Source: Eustoma russellianum
Lineage: Eukaryota > Streptophyta > Magnoliopsida > Gentianales > Gentianaceae
Direction of reading: 5' to 3'
Assembly (NCBI GenBank): GCA_036186865.1
Contig: AP025042.1
Coordinates: 31,831,707 to 31,895,706, forward strand
Length of the DNA stretch: 64,000 nt
Numbering within the stretch: the stretch's first letter is position 1; the number at the start of each line of letters is the position of its first letter. The position numbers and the translations under genes are program-made. Positions 21,202-31,120 of the stretch are shown in pieces. The notes beneath the pieces are model-generated. The model was not told where the DNA came from. It made no database searches and saw nothing but the letters and a program-made list of their open reading frames with translations.

Positions 21202-22830
21202 AGCCATATGCCACCCAGAATGGTTGGGCAGAAACAATGTAGATCATCCGCTGATGATGCTGCAACAGGGGAAAATTTTGGACACAGCTCCCGTGAAGCC
21301 AGGAAACTCAGAGATTCTGGTTCTTTGCAACAAGACATGAATTCTAATGACGAAAGCTCATTTTCCTTCCATGGCAGCTCAAAAGACGAAGGCTCCTCAA
21401 AACCCATGAAGGGAGCGAAAATGGCTGCTGAAGTGAGTTCATCTTCATCTTTGTCTAATGAGGAAGTAACAAGACCCCTACGTTTGAACTCTAGAGAAGA
21501 AAAGCCAACATCTCACCCAAAGAAGTACCCGAGGGGTAAAAACCAGGTTGATGTGACAACCCTCCCAACCAGCCACCTATCACTTCCTATCACGTGACCT
21601 CAAACCTCTTTTTCCTCCCAACCACCAATCCTCCACTGCCACCTAGACCTGTTCTCACCAACCTGACTGCTGTTGAAGTTGACCTTCTGCACTCAAGAAA
21701 TTTAAACATTCAAACTGCCCCTCAACAAACCCCAAAGCTATCATCTTAGCCTGAACCAGGCCCAACTCAGCCAACATAAGGCCGATCTTGGAGCTCGCTC
21801 TTTGCAAACAACAGGAAACCTGAAAATGGCCTTAAACTTAAAATGGTCGAAGTCGGCACCCCAGGTAAGGTGCATATTAATATTGATGAACTGCACTCAG
21901 GCGAGGAAGTAGACCGTTGTTTGGTGAGCTATTTTGTTGGAAAATTCTCAGGCAGACAGGGGGTAAACAACCTCTCTAGGGTCTGGAAAGTCAAACACAA
22001 GGTGGAGTTCTATGCCATAGGGTAGGTTATATTTAAGTTTGAGTCGGCCAAGGAAATGGATAAAGTATTATGTGATGGACCATACTTTGTCTACGGCAGA
22101 TTTCTCATTCTATTGAAAATGCCAAGATTTTTTGCATTTGGTGCCACGGAGATGGCACACGTTCTAGTATGGGTGAAATTTCTTACCTCCCTGTTGCACT
22201 CTGGGTAGACCAGATACTATCTGGAATATGTTCTCAGCTCGGCACGTCACTTTATGCAGACCATCTCACTGCCAGCAGAAGCACTTGGAACTACGCCCAT
22301 TCTCTTGTTAAAGTTGATCTCTGCAAAGAACTGATGACCTCGGTGGAGTTGGTGCTCTCAAATAGCACCATGATTGTTCAGAAGTTGAATAAGAGCGTCT
22401 TCCGACGTTTTGCAGAGGCCGCATGCAGCTCGGCCATATGCAGCATCCCACAAGCAAATTGGCCAGCAAACTCCATTGAATCCTGAAGTGGCCTAGCTGC
22501 AGTCGATTCAGCTCAAATCGACACAAACCAAGTCAGCACAGCTCCATCATGTAACACTTGCACCCACCATTCCCCTATCAAAAACCCCACCAGAGGACTT
22601 GGGCCAGCTCTAATAAACCCCAGAAGCTCAGCTCAGCTCAGCAACAAAATGCTGCAGCAGCAATCAAGGCCTTGCCAGAAACAGCACGGCCTTCCACAAG
22701 CTCAGTTCGGCCAACCACCACCTCAGCTCATCCCACCACCCTAACTCGGCCATCTACACACACAGAACAGACAACCTACAACCCACGGCCTGAGATCGTC
22801 ATAGAACGGCCTCAAATTGGATCTGAATAG
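21202..22830 (+). pseudogene. LINE ORF1 (DUF4283-type RNA-binding protein), decayed
   Basis: The N-terminal Ser-rich part is open in one frame from about 21202 (MSHMPPRMVG) to 21597. In another frame 21843-22486 carries the DUF4283-type core of plant L1 ORF1 proteins: VDRCLVSYFVGKFSGRQG, RVWKVKHKVEFYAIG, a TAG, then FKFESAKEMDKVLCDGPYFV (about 22035-22095), YGRFLILLKMPRF, and the segments ATEMAHVLVWVKF and LYADHLTASRSTWNYA. Such proteins bind the LINE RNA. A Pro/Thr/Ser-rich tail with repeated CAGCTCGGC-type words follows (22558-22830). No intact start-to-stop frame exists. Confidence 0.75.
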
Positions 22831-23070
22831 ATAATAGCAGCCACCTCTACTCTACCTGAAATCAACCCCGTCATACCAGGTTAGGCCCAACAAGATAGCG
22901 TCTACGTGGAACACTATGTGGAGTGAATCAACTCACTGCTCCAAGACGGATTTACTGAATGGATGTCCAAGACGAAGGCCCTTTCCCTAAGGAAAAAGTT
23001 CAAAGATCCTCATGGCAAGGCCAACATACGGTCAAACGACTAATTTAATGATAATTAGTTTTGGAATATT

Positions 23071-24519
23071 ATGGGTCGCAACAAACCTCTAAAACTCAAC
23101 ATTGTCTATAATTTTGTTAAGAAACACAATATAGACATGCTCGGATTATTAGATACCAAGCTGAACAACCAAATGTATCTGTCCTTAAAACAAAAGCTTG
23201 CAAGCTGGGAGTTTGTAAATAACGTTGACTCCCATGCAGGCAAGCAAATTTTGATATACTGGAAACTATCCTCAGTCGATGTCCAGGTCATCTCTGCTGA
23301 CCCCCAAGCTATGCACTATAAGATTACTTCTCAGGTGACTGGGTTGAGCTTGCTAGCCACTTTTGTCTATGGATTAAATAGCCTTGTGGGCTGGCGCCAG
23401 GTGTGGAGCTCTCTGTTCAATCAAAGTCGAATGCAAATTGATCCTTGGATTGTTTTAGGAGATTTTAATTACATCCTAAGCGTAGAGGAGAGAATTGATG
23501 GCACGCCGGCAACTAGCTATGAGCTGTAGGACCAGCTCAAATTTTTTCCTTCAGAGCGTATTGTTGGAGATAACCTCGTCAGGTTGTTTCCACACTAGGA
23601 TAATGGCTCTGTTAAATCATGTTTTGACAGAGCTATGGTCAATAATGCATTCATGGAGGCATATCCCCCCAGCGAAGGTACATTTTCACCCTACTGGATG
23701 TCTTTCTGACCCACTCACTTGCTGTGCTCTGCCTTGAACACTCGAGGCCTACAGTTAAAAATTCCTTTAAATTATTCAACATATGGGCTGACCACGAGGA
23801 ATTCCTTCCTCTGCTTCGTTCCCATTGGTGTCGAAGAGTTCAGGGCTCAGCCATGTTTCAGATTTGCAAGAAGCTCAGGACTCTGAAAGGCCCTCTAAGG
23901 GTCCTTAACATGAAATCTTTCTAGCACATCTCAAACAAGGCTGACCAGACTGTGGAAGAGCTCAAAATATGCAGGAGTTCCCTAATGGTCAATGGGGCAC
24001 ACGCCCCTGGAAGGACAAGCTACAGAGGCAAAGGCACTTGGCTCTCAACCTTCTAGATCCTGAAAGGAAATTCTTTACTCAGCTCGCCAAAGATATCTTT
24101 TTAATTTCGAGTGACAGGAACACAAAATTATTCCACTCTGTAATCAATGAACATAGCAAGGAGCAATATTACTAGAGTTCAGCTAGCTATGACAATATGT
24201 CCTCCTCTATCGAGCAAGCAGCTCAGCAATTTGTAAATTTCTTCTCCGACATGCTGGGATCACCTCAACTAGCCCAACCCATCAGCGAACAAATGCTGGA
24301 TAGCGGTCCTAGGCTATCTTTGCCTGACTCACTCATTTCCCAGTCTTAGAAGATGAGACCAAAGCATCTCTGACTCTATTGGGAAGGACAAAGCATCTGA
24401 CCCTGATTGCTATTCCTCTCAGTTCTTCATTAAGGCATGGGAGATAGTTGGGGCAGACCTCTTTGATGTGGCGCATGAATTCTTCAGGAGTGTCGTGCTG
24501 CTTAAACAACTCAATCATG
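23071..24519 (+). pseudogene. LINE ORF2, endonuclease part (decayed)
   Basis: Begins MGRNKPLKLNIVYNFVKKHN. It continues with IDMLGLLDTKLN, LSLLATFVYGLN (expected place of the metal-binding N/Y segment) and PWIVLGDFNYILSVEERI, the conserved GDFN box of the exonuclease-endonuclease-phosphatase fold that nicks target DNA. A TAG at 23527-23529 and frame changes follow. The linker (KLFHSVINEHSK near 24125-24165; FFIKAWEIVGADLFDVAHEF near 24428-24484) ends at LLKQLNH, where the solo LTR is inserted. Confidence 0.85.
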
Positions 24520-24891
24520 TGTTGAGAATTCAGGGTTTAAATGATTTCAAAATACATGATTTAAATGTTACATGATTTCAAAATGATGCGTGCATGATAA
24601 AATATGTCTTATATGTTCATATATATCAATGTTGTACTGACGTGCCATGAAGCGTTAAGGCTTAAATCATATGGCAAACATTTGTTGTATTTACACCCAC
24701 TTCAGGTGCCAAGTTAAATGAACTAAATTAGTTCATTAAATAATGTGTTCAAGGAGATATTTGAAAGGAGTCAAGTTAGCTGAACTAAACTAGTTCATTA
24801 AATGAAGTCTTTAAGAATATATTTGAAAATGCATATTCTTCAACAAATCTCAACATGGAAAGTTCCTCTCTGCATCACATATATACACACA

Positions 24892-24970
<79 letters not shown>

Positions 24971-27210
24971 TATATTCTCAAGACGTTAAGCTATATTCTT
25001 CTATCTCGCATTTCAAAGACACGTCATCAATGTCAAGCAATCATATGCACGCATCTTATGTGTATATACATATCAAAGATATTCCAAGTCATAAATTGTA
25101 TGTCATCAATTTTCCAAAAATAAATCGACACGTCAAAAGTTCGTAAACCAAAAATCACCACATCAAATGACTACCGAACCGCCACTGACATGTCATAAAC
25201 TTACCATACAAAGATGGCCAGTCAATATACACTCCAAGCACCTCAAAAGTTTGTGCACCATATGGCATGTTCAAGACCAAAGTCATACCATAATTACGTG
25301 TATCAATTATCCATCATTTTCCTTATTCTCTTGGAAATTCAAAATCAAAAATGTTACACCTCCATGGACAAATTTCCTACACTATTTGGAGCTGAGATTG
25401 TACATTTATGCATGCTATATGGTGTATGTCACGTTTTACATGTCTAAAAGGTTTGTGATCAATTGGAAAAAAATCGCACAATCGGCGGAAATCAAAAATT
25501 CAACTTTCTATACTATATTAAAAGGGGCCTATTTTGACATGTTGTGACATATACCTAGACATGTGTTACACATTCAAGAACTATCTTGGAGTATCCTAGA
25601 AGACAAGGTTAAATGGTGATTGAAATTTACCATGTTTATGAAGATGCTATGTTCTTGTTCATTCAAAATTTAAAAAAATATTTTCAGCACATGTATGCTG
25701 AAGTGGGCGGCTGATTTGAGCTTACATGGAGCCTAGGTGGAGCTTATCTTGCACTATGATTGGTGGAGGATGATCTACATAACAATTTAAAAATTTATGG
25801 TGATCAAATATACTAGGTAATGTTTCATATTTAAAAAATAATGCAGAGAGTTTTCAGCATGTGGCCGATTTTTTGCAGTGGCATTTCAAGGCACAAAATT
25901 CTTCCAAAAATGTGAAGATATCACATTTATGTTTGGCTGGGAATCAAGATATTCAAAATTCAAATTATTTTCATATTTTTGAAGATTATCAATGTCAGAT
26001 ATTAAGTGCCAAGGTGGCTTAATAAAGACGCAATCATAGAGTGACAACAAGGCAAAGACACATCGCTTGTCCAATCATATCTCTGCAAATAAGCAAAGGT
26101 GTAACCATGAGCATTCAAGACATTTTTCAAGACACTTCTCAGCCCTTGGGGCATACAACACTATACAGAAGGAGGAGAAATATCAAACAAAAAACAAGAC
26201 ACACATTATACAAGCTAGTAAGTGAAAAGCAAGAGTTTTCTTCATCTTTTATCTTCTTCTCTTGGACAAAGCCTTAAGCCTACCAAATATACATTATATA
26301 TTCTTTATAGGCTTCATATAAACCACCCTCGTACAGTCCATACTTGTAAAAGGTTGATCAAGGTGTTAGTGATTTTGGTGATTATTGTTGTGATTTTGCA
26401 AAAGGGTTAGACATTAAAGCAGTTGGTGTATAACTCCAGCCACCTTTGTTCTAAGGTGACTTTGATAATTATTGAATACTGAAGACGGTGTCCTCGAAGA
26501 CTGGAGTAGGTCACATTGACTAAACCAATATAAAAATCTATGTGTTCTTTTTTGCTTGCACTTTTGCTTTCAGTACTATTTTTGCAACGTTTTCAAAACA
26601 ACTGAGAAAGATAGCAAACGATTTTAAAAAATACCAAATTTTACATAGATACAAATAAAGATCTTAGGTGTAATTTAAGACAAGTTTCACCAAATTTGGA
26701 TAAGTATAAGTCATCCAAACATTCAAAGTTCTGAGACTAGTGCAATTTGATTTTCAGATTGGCAGAGAACCAGAACATCAACTTGGTTGACATACTTGCC
26801 AAAGAAATTTTGAAAAAATGTTTCATCCATTTAAACTAGACATCTTAACGGACATCTCATCAAAATTTCAGATCATTTGGAGTTGTCATTAATAAGAAAT
26901 TAATTTTTCATTATAAGGGAAAGTTTTTCACCGATTGACAGGGTTCAATAAAAAACAATTTTTCAGGGCTTTAGAATTTGAATTATGATCTCAAATTTTT
27001 ATGACACATATGTAACAACTTAAAGTATAGTTTGTCAAAGTTTCATAAATTTTGGAGGTCCAGAACCTATTCATTTAATTATTCAAAAACGGAGTCTGAA
27101 AATAGAATCTGTTTTCAGAAGTGAGTATTGATCAATAAACATTTTTCAAAATTGATTTTTCTGCATTCACTATTCAACCCCCTTTCTAGGGGTGCTATAC
27201 AGGTCTTACA
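24520..27210 (+). mobile_element. 2.69-kb solo LTR nested in the LINE
   Basis: Starts TGTTGAGAATTC and ends CAGGTCTTACA. The TSD TCATG is perfect (24515-24519 and 27211-27215). Removing it rejoins the LINE frame as LLKQLNH to ATIALVPK. The end carries CACTATTCAACCCCCTTTCT, the same kind of CACTATTCAACCCCC terminus as the Sirevirus LTRs in this window, so a Sirevirus-like LTR is likely. No coding domain, primer site or internal direct repeat was seen, which argues against a non-autonomous element with two LTRs. Confidence 0.85.
24895..24975. repeat. (TA)n microsatellite in the solo LTR
   Basis: About 35-40 uninterrupted TA dinucleotides, followed by TACACATATATATA. Confidence 0.95.
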
Positions 27211-27215
27211 TCATG

Positions 27216-29046
27216 CTACTATTGCTCTGGTCCCCAAGGTGGTGCATGTCAACAGAGTTGAGGATTACCGACACATTTCTTGATGCAATGTTCTCTATAA
27301 GATCAAATCTAAGATCCTTTCAACAAGAATGACGTCAGTCATGACCTCCTGCATGCAATATGCTCATGATGGTTTTTTTAAGGGAAGATCTATAATGGAA
27401 AATATCTTTCTAGTGCAGGAGTTGATCAGGGAATATGGAAAAAAGTGAACAGCTCCCGAATGCATGCTTAAAGTTGACATCAGGAAAACTTTTGATTCTA
27501 TCAGTTAGTCTTTCCTCAAAGACATGCTTCTTAGACTTTGATATCCTATTGTCTACAGTGGCTGGATTATGGAGTGTGTGAGTTCTACCTCATACTTTGT
27601 TTCTCTTAATGACATTCCTTAATGATTATTTCAAGGTAGGCGTGGGTTGAGGTAGGGAGACCCTATCTCCCCCTTCTTAATTGTCATTGGCATGGAGTAC
27701 ATTTCAAGGCTTCTGAGATGGTTGCACCATGACAAAAGGTTCCATTTTCATGCTGGTTATGCTGGGTGGCATATCACCCACCTCTTCTTTGCAGATGATC
27801 TCATCCTTTTTTCTAGAGGTGACACATGCTCAGTGCAGAAAGTAATGGTTGCGCTAGCTATCTTTCATGATTGTTCAGGGCGGCTCAGGACCAACCTGAC
27901 CAAATCCCAATACTTTCATGCATGCATTGGGGTTGCAACCAACTGGCTGCAGGTCAGCACATGTTTTTTTGCAGGTACAATGCCCTTCAGATATCTGGGC
28001 ATTTGAATTACTGGCTGCAAACTACAAGGCTCACACTATGCTCCTTACATCAAGAAGCTGATGGATAAGGTGAGATTATGGAATGCATCTAGCCTTTCAT
28101 ATGCTGACAGATTGCAACTGATCAGATCAATGCTGTAGGAAGTGAACTGTTTTTGGTTAAGCGTTCATCCCTGTCCTGTAACAGTTAGGACTCTGGTGAA
28201 AAGAATTTGTCTACATTTCTTATGGGAGAATTCTTCAGTTGTGTCGAAAAAGGCTTGGGTCTCTTGGTCTCAGGTCAGCATGTATAAAGAGGAGGGTGTC
28301 TTGGATATTCTTTAGTTAAAGGTATGGAATTTGGCATTGCTAGCCAAGCAGTTGTGGGATCTACACCACAAGACGGACGTGCTATGGGTACAGTGGATAA
28401 ACCATAAATACAAACTGCACATCATGTTATTGAAAAAGCTTATGGAAATCAGAGATAAGCTGTCAGTCAGCTCGGCTGTTAAAGTACTCACCTCGTGGAC
28501 AGCAAATGACATTCTCAAACCTTGGCAAGTATATGAAAATTTCAGGGAAAGATGCAGGAAAATCAATTGGGCCAAGATTGTTTAGGACTCGGCAGTAACT
28601 CCTAAAACACTCTTTCATTCTGTGGCTCGTTGCGCTGAACAAGCTCCCACGAAGGAAAGGCTGGTTAACTTACAAGACAGAGCATGTCACCTATGCTTGG
28701 CGAAACAAGAGACACTGCAGTACTTACTCTTTTCCTGCTCGACTACCAGACAAGTTTGACAAACCATCTCGACATGGCTAGCTTTACCAAGGAGAATTAC
28801 CTCCATCAGCAGACTTTTGTCCTGGTGCTTGCACAGACTCAAAGGGACTGGTTTGAGAGCCAAGGCGGCAAAAATTGCCTCGGCTGCTACGGTGTATCAT
28901 ATCTGGCAAGGTCTTAACAGATGCATTTTTGAAGAAATATCATTTGTATCTAGGGATGTAACACATAGAATTTGCACTCACGTGTATAGAGTAATGTATA
29001 AGCTTTATGTACACATTTTAGACATAGGTGCAACACCTATTGAGTA
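27216..29046 (+). pseudogene. LINE ORF2, reverse transcriptase and C-terminal zinc region (decayed)
   Basis: Starts at ATIALVPKVVHVNRVEDYRH, a typical L1 RT beginning. It continues with MQYAHDGFFKGRSIMENIFL, the palm residues MLKVDIRKTFDSIS (D at the first catalytic site), a degenerate QGRRGLRQGDP-like segment near 27635-27665, and the catalytic THLFFADDLILFSRG at about 27775-27820. Then come PFRYLGI and the thumb, and near 28680-28740 HLCLAKQETLQYLLFSC, resembling the zf-RVT C-terminal region. TAA at 29044-29046. There are at least seven in-frame stops or frame changes. It would prime reverse transcription from the nicked target. Confidence 0.88.
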
Positions 29047-29188
29047 AAAATTGCTTACATAACTGATTAATACATGTAGGTCAGCATGTTGACCTGTAAG
29101 TAGGGCTTATGTATAGGTTGCATCCCCTTGATGCTTTGATCTCTCTGGTTAATATATTAACATTTTAACCCAAAAAAAGAATTCATTA

Positions 29189-29296
29189 GTCTATTGGTCA
29201 TATTTTCTTTGATATAAAAATTAGACATGTATATAATTATCTTGTCTTTTCATAGTCCACTTATAACCAAGCTGGTTTTCCTTGTTTTGGAAACAG
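29189..29296. other. intron 1, part after the LINE
   Basis: Ends TTGTTTTGGAAACAG, a splice acceptor directly before the 45-bp exon. Without the LINE the intron would be about 0.8 kb. Confidence 0.55.
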
Positions 29297-29341
29297 ACTT
29301 TGCGCCTCTTGGGCAGTCTTCGAAATCGTGCAATCATTCTG
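29297..29341 (+). CDS. host gene, second coding exon (45 bp)
   Basis: Bounded by AAACAG and GGTAAGG (donor at 29342). It is exactly 15 codons in phase 0 and reads TLRLLGSLRNRAIIL, a Leu/Arg-rich helix-like segment. It follows ITLPL of the main exon without breaking the frame. Confidence 0.6.
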
Positions 29342-29696
29342 GTAAGGATTACTTTTTGCAAGTATTTTTTGACTTATACTACGAACTTTTATTTTCATAT
29401 GTTGTTACATAAGTTAACCACGTGATGATAATAAAGCCATGATGAAACATAGACTTAACTATCATAATGGAAAATAATTAATCAAAACCTGTTTTGCGGT
29501 TTAACTATTTAGGGGATCAATAATGATCGTTAAAGTAGAAGAAGACGACGATGATATGCATTCATGTTAAACAAATTACTGTGTGAGAACGTCAATCCTC
29601 CTTCCTTCTCTATTTTTTTGGGTACCGTTTCTTTTTCTTTCCACAGCATGCAGTATAGTTAATATTTGATACCGTTAGTTATGTTTGCTCTTACAG
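29342..29696. other. intron 2 of the host gene
   Basis: 355 bp, starts GTAAGGATTA and ends TTTGCTCTTACAG. AT-rich, no TE seen. Confidence 0.55.
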
Positions 29697-29771
29697 GAGC
29701 TGCTTGCAATGGAGGAGGGTATGAGAGATATCAACAGTGTCTTATGTACAGAAGAATTTGAAGGAATTTGA
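29697..29771 (+). CDS. host gene, last coding exon
   Basis: Follows the acceptor TTGCTCTTACAG. It is open in phase 0 for 24 codons (ELLAMEEGMRDINSVLCTEE then FEGI) and ends TGA at 29769-29771. The acidic C-terminal tail follows a helix begun in the previous exon. A 3' untranslated region of roughly 150-200 bp is plausible, but no canonical AATAAA was seen. Confidence 0.6.
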   Translation, partial: ELLAMEEGMRDINSVLCTEEFEGI

Positions 29772-30957
29772 AGAACTTCCAAAAGGATCGGAGAAGTCGT
29801 ATGTACTTTTTAAAGCTGTTGTAGTAATTCTGGCATTGGACTGGAAAGATTTCATGTGTGAAGCTTTTAAAGGAAATGTACTATAAATTTATCTTGTCTG
29901 TAACCGCTTAAACTTTTAGATGAGATATTAATTTTCCAAAACTCGTTTGAAGTTATAATTTTCATTCCCGTGGAAGAATTTTAATAGCAAAGTCAAGATT
30001 GTTGGGTTGTGGACATCATAGCCAATTTGAGTCCATCAAGAAGTGGTTGATAAAGAAAAAATTTGTCCTCTGTGGAATAGGCCGGGCATGAAGGAGCCAG
30101 CTCTGCTACTTCCTTCTCCTTGTCCTGAATCAAATGTCACTTTTGAAAGTTGATTTGAATTCTTTGTAGACGACCTAAATACGTGACGGAAAATGGTAAA
30201 AGACAGAGTAGTCTTGCTATCACGACCCTCTAAGATTCAGCCATTGACTAAAATACCGACTAACCTATTGACTAAAGTGACGTCATGTTTATTGACTATT
30301 GAGTGCCGACCAGACTATTGGCTGAAGTATCGATTGGTCTATCGGCGTTCACTTGCGTAGATGGTATAAGTCGTTTAAGATCTACCGAAAAGAACTATAG
30401 CCATGGAAAAAGTATTATCGGTATTGTTTAAATGTGGAAACTTTACGGTTTTATTTTACTTATTATATGAAAATGTTGTTAATTAAAACTTACTTCCCGG
30501 CATACATGATCCCACATAAGGTAGTTAGATTACTTACTCAGCATGTTGTTTTGCTCACACCACCACTTACCATTTTTGCAGATGAGGGGGCTATGAGTAC
30601 ATTTACGTTGAGGAAGATGACAAGTGTCGATGGTGAAGAAGTTCGGAAGATAGTTTTCAAGATTTGAATTATTATTAGTGATTGGATTTTAGTGAGTATT
30701 GATAAACTTAATATTATTTTAATGTGGACTAGTTGTTTCAACGTTACGATATTTCTTTTGACGGATGATTGTTTGGATATTTATTGAGCGGTTTGATTTA
30801 TTTTTATAAAGACTTATTTACTTAAATAATAAGGTATTAGCATAAGTATAACGATATAAGAAAGTCTTGTACATCTTAAAAAATGTACGACAGATGTGAC
30901 GTTTCGAGTAGTAGGGCTCAAGGCACAATATTTGCTACCAGATCCTGACTGCAATTC
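29772..30957. other. host 3' flank; one exon-like stretch, otherwise nothing seen
   Basis: Contains the probable 3' UTR of the host gene and a patch (30230-30350) with repeated ATTGACTAAA / CCGAC words. At 30582-30667, after CATTTTTGCAG, a frame reads EGAMSTFTLRKMTSVDGEEV and ends TGA. It may be the last exon of an unidentified transcript. Nothing else supports a gene. Confidence 0.35.
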
Positions 30958-31120
30958 TCATTGCAAGTGTTGCTCAACATAAGGACCGTCAGCACCTTGC
31001 AGCTCATCCACAATATTCGTCTCATCTGAGGCCTTAATCAGACTAAGCTCCGCCATATCGTTGCACTTCTTATTCAACCAAATACCGAGATTAGTTTCAG
31101 GGGCAGACTTACGTGAGACC
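30958..31120 (-). pseudogene. DUF4283-type pseudogene, C-terminal piece (piece 3 of 3)
   Basis: The minus-strand frame VSRKSAPETNLGIWLNKK runs to YVEQHLQ and a TGA (30958-30960). At 31120 it is cut by the LTR starting TGTAGAATATG. The frame resumes across the 20.6-kb composite at 51746, reading ..LIESSFVK then VSRKSAP. The flanks AGACC (31116-31120) and TGACC (51746-51750) are a near-perfect 5-bp TSD. The C-terminal part itself has no domain I recognise; the family assignment comes from piece 1 (57749-58080). Confidence 0.55.

Larger units (their letters stand above)
20947..29175 (+). mobile_element. L1-type LINE, nested-interrupted, inside a host intron
   Basis: Bounded by the 13-bp TSD AAAGAATTCATTA (20934-20946 and 29176-29188), with the A-rich tail merging into the second copy. 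Excluding the solo LTR nested at 24520-27210 it is about 5.5 kb. Contents in order: a 5' leader, ORF1 with a DUF4283-type domain, an apurinic-type endonuclease, an RT with the FADD box, and a zf-RVT-like CxxC..C end. Both ORFs are broken by many stops. It lies in the sense orientation of the host gene. Confidence 0.9.

Noticed and set aside
21051..21407. Minus-strand hydrophobic ORF (118 codons) as a captured host gene
   Set aside because: It lies antisense in the 5' part of the LINE; no family recognised and no splice or TSD support.
24802..25146. ORF with a long Tyr-Ile run
   Set aside because: Translation of the TA microsatellite in the solo LTR.
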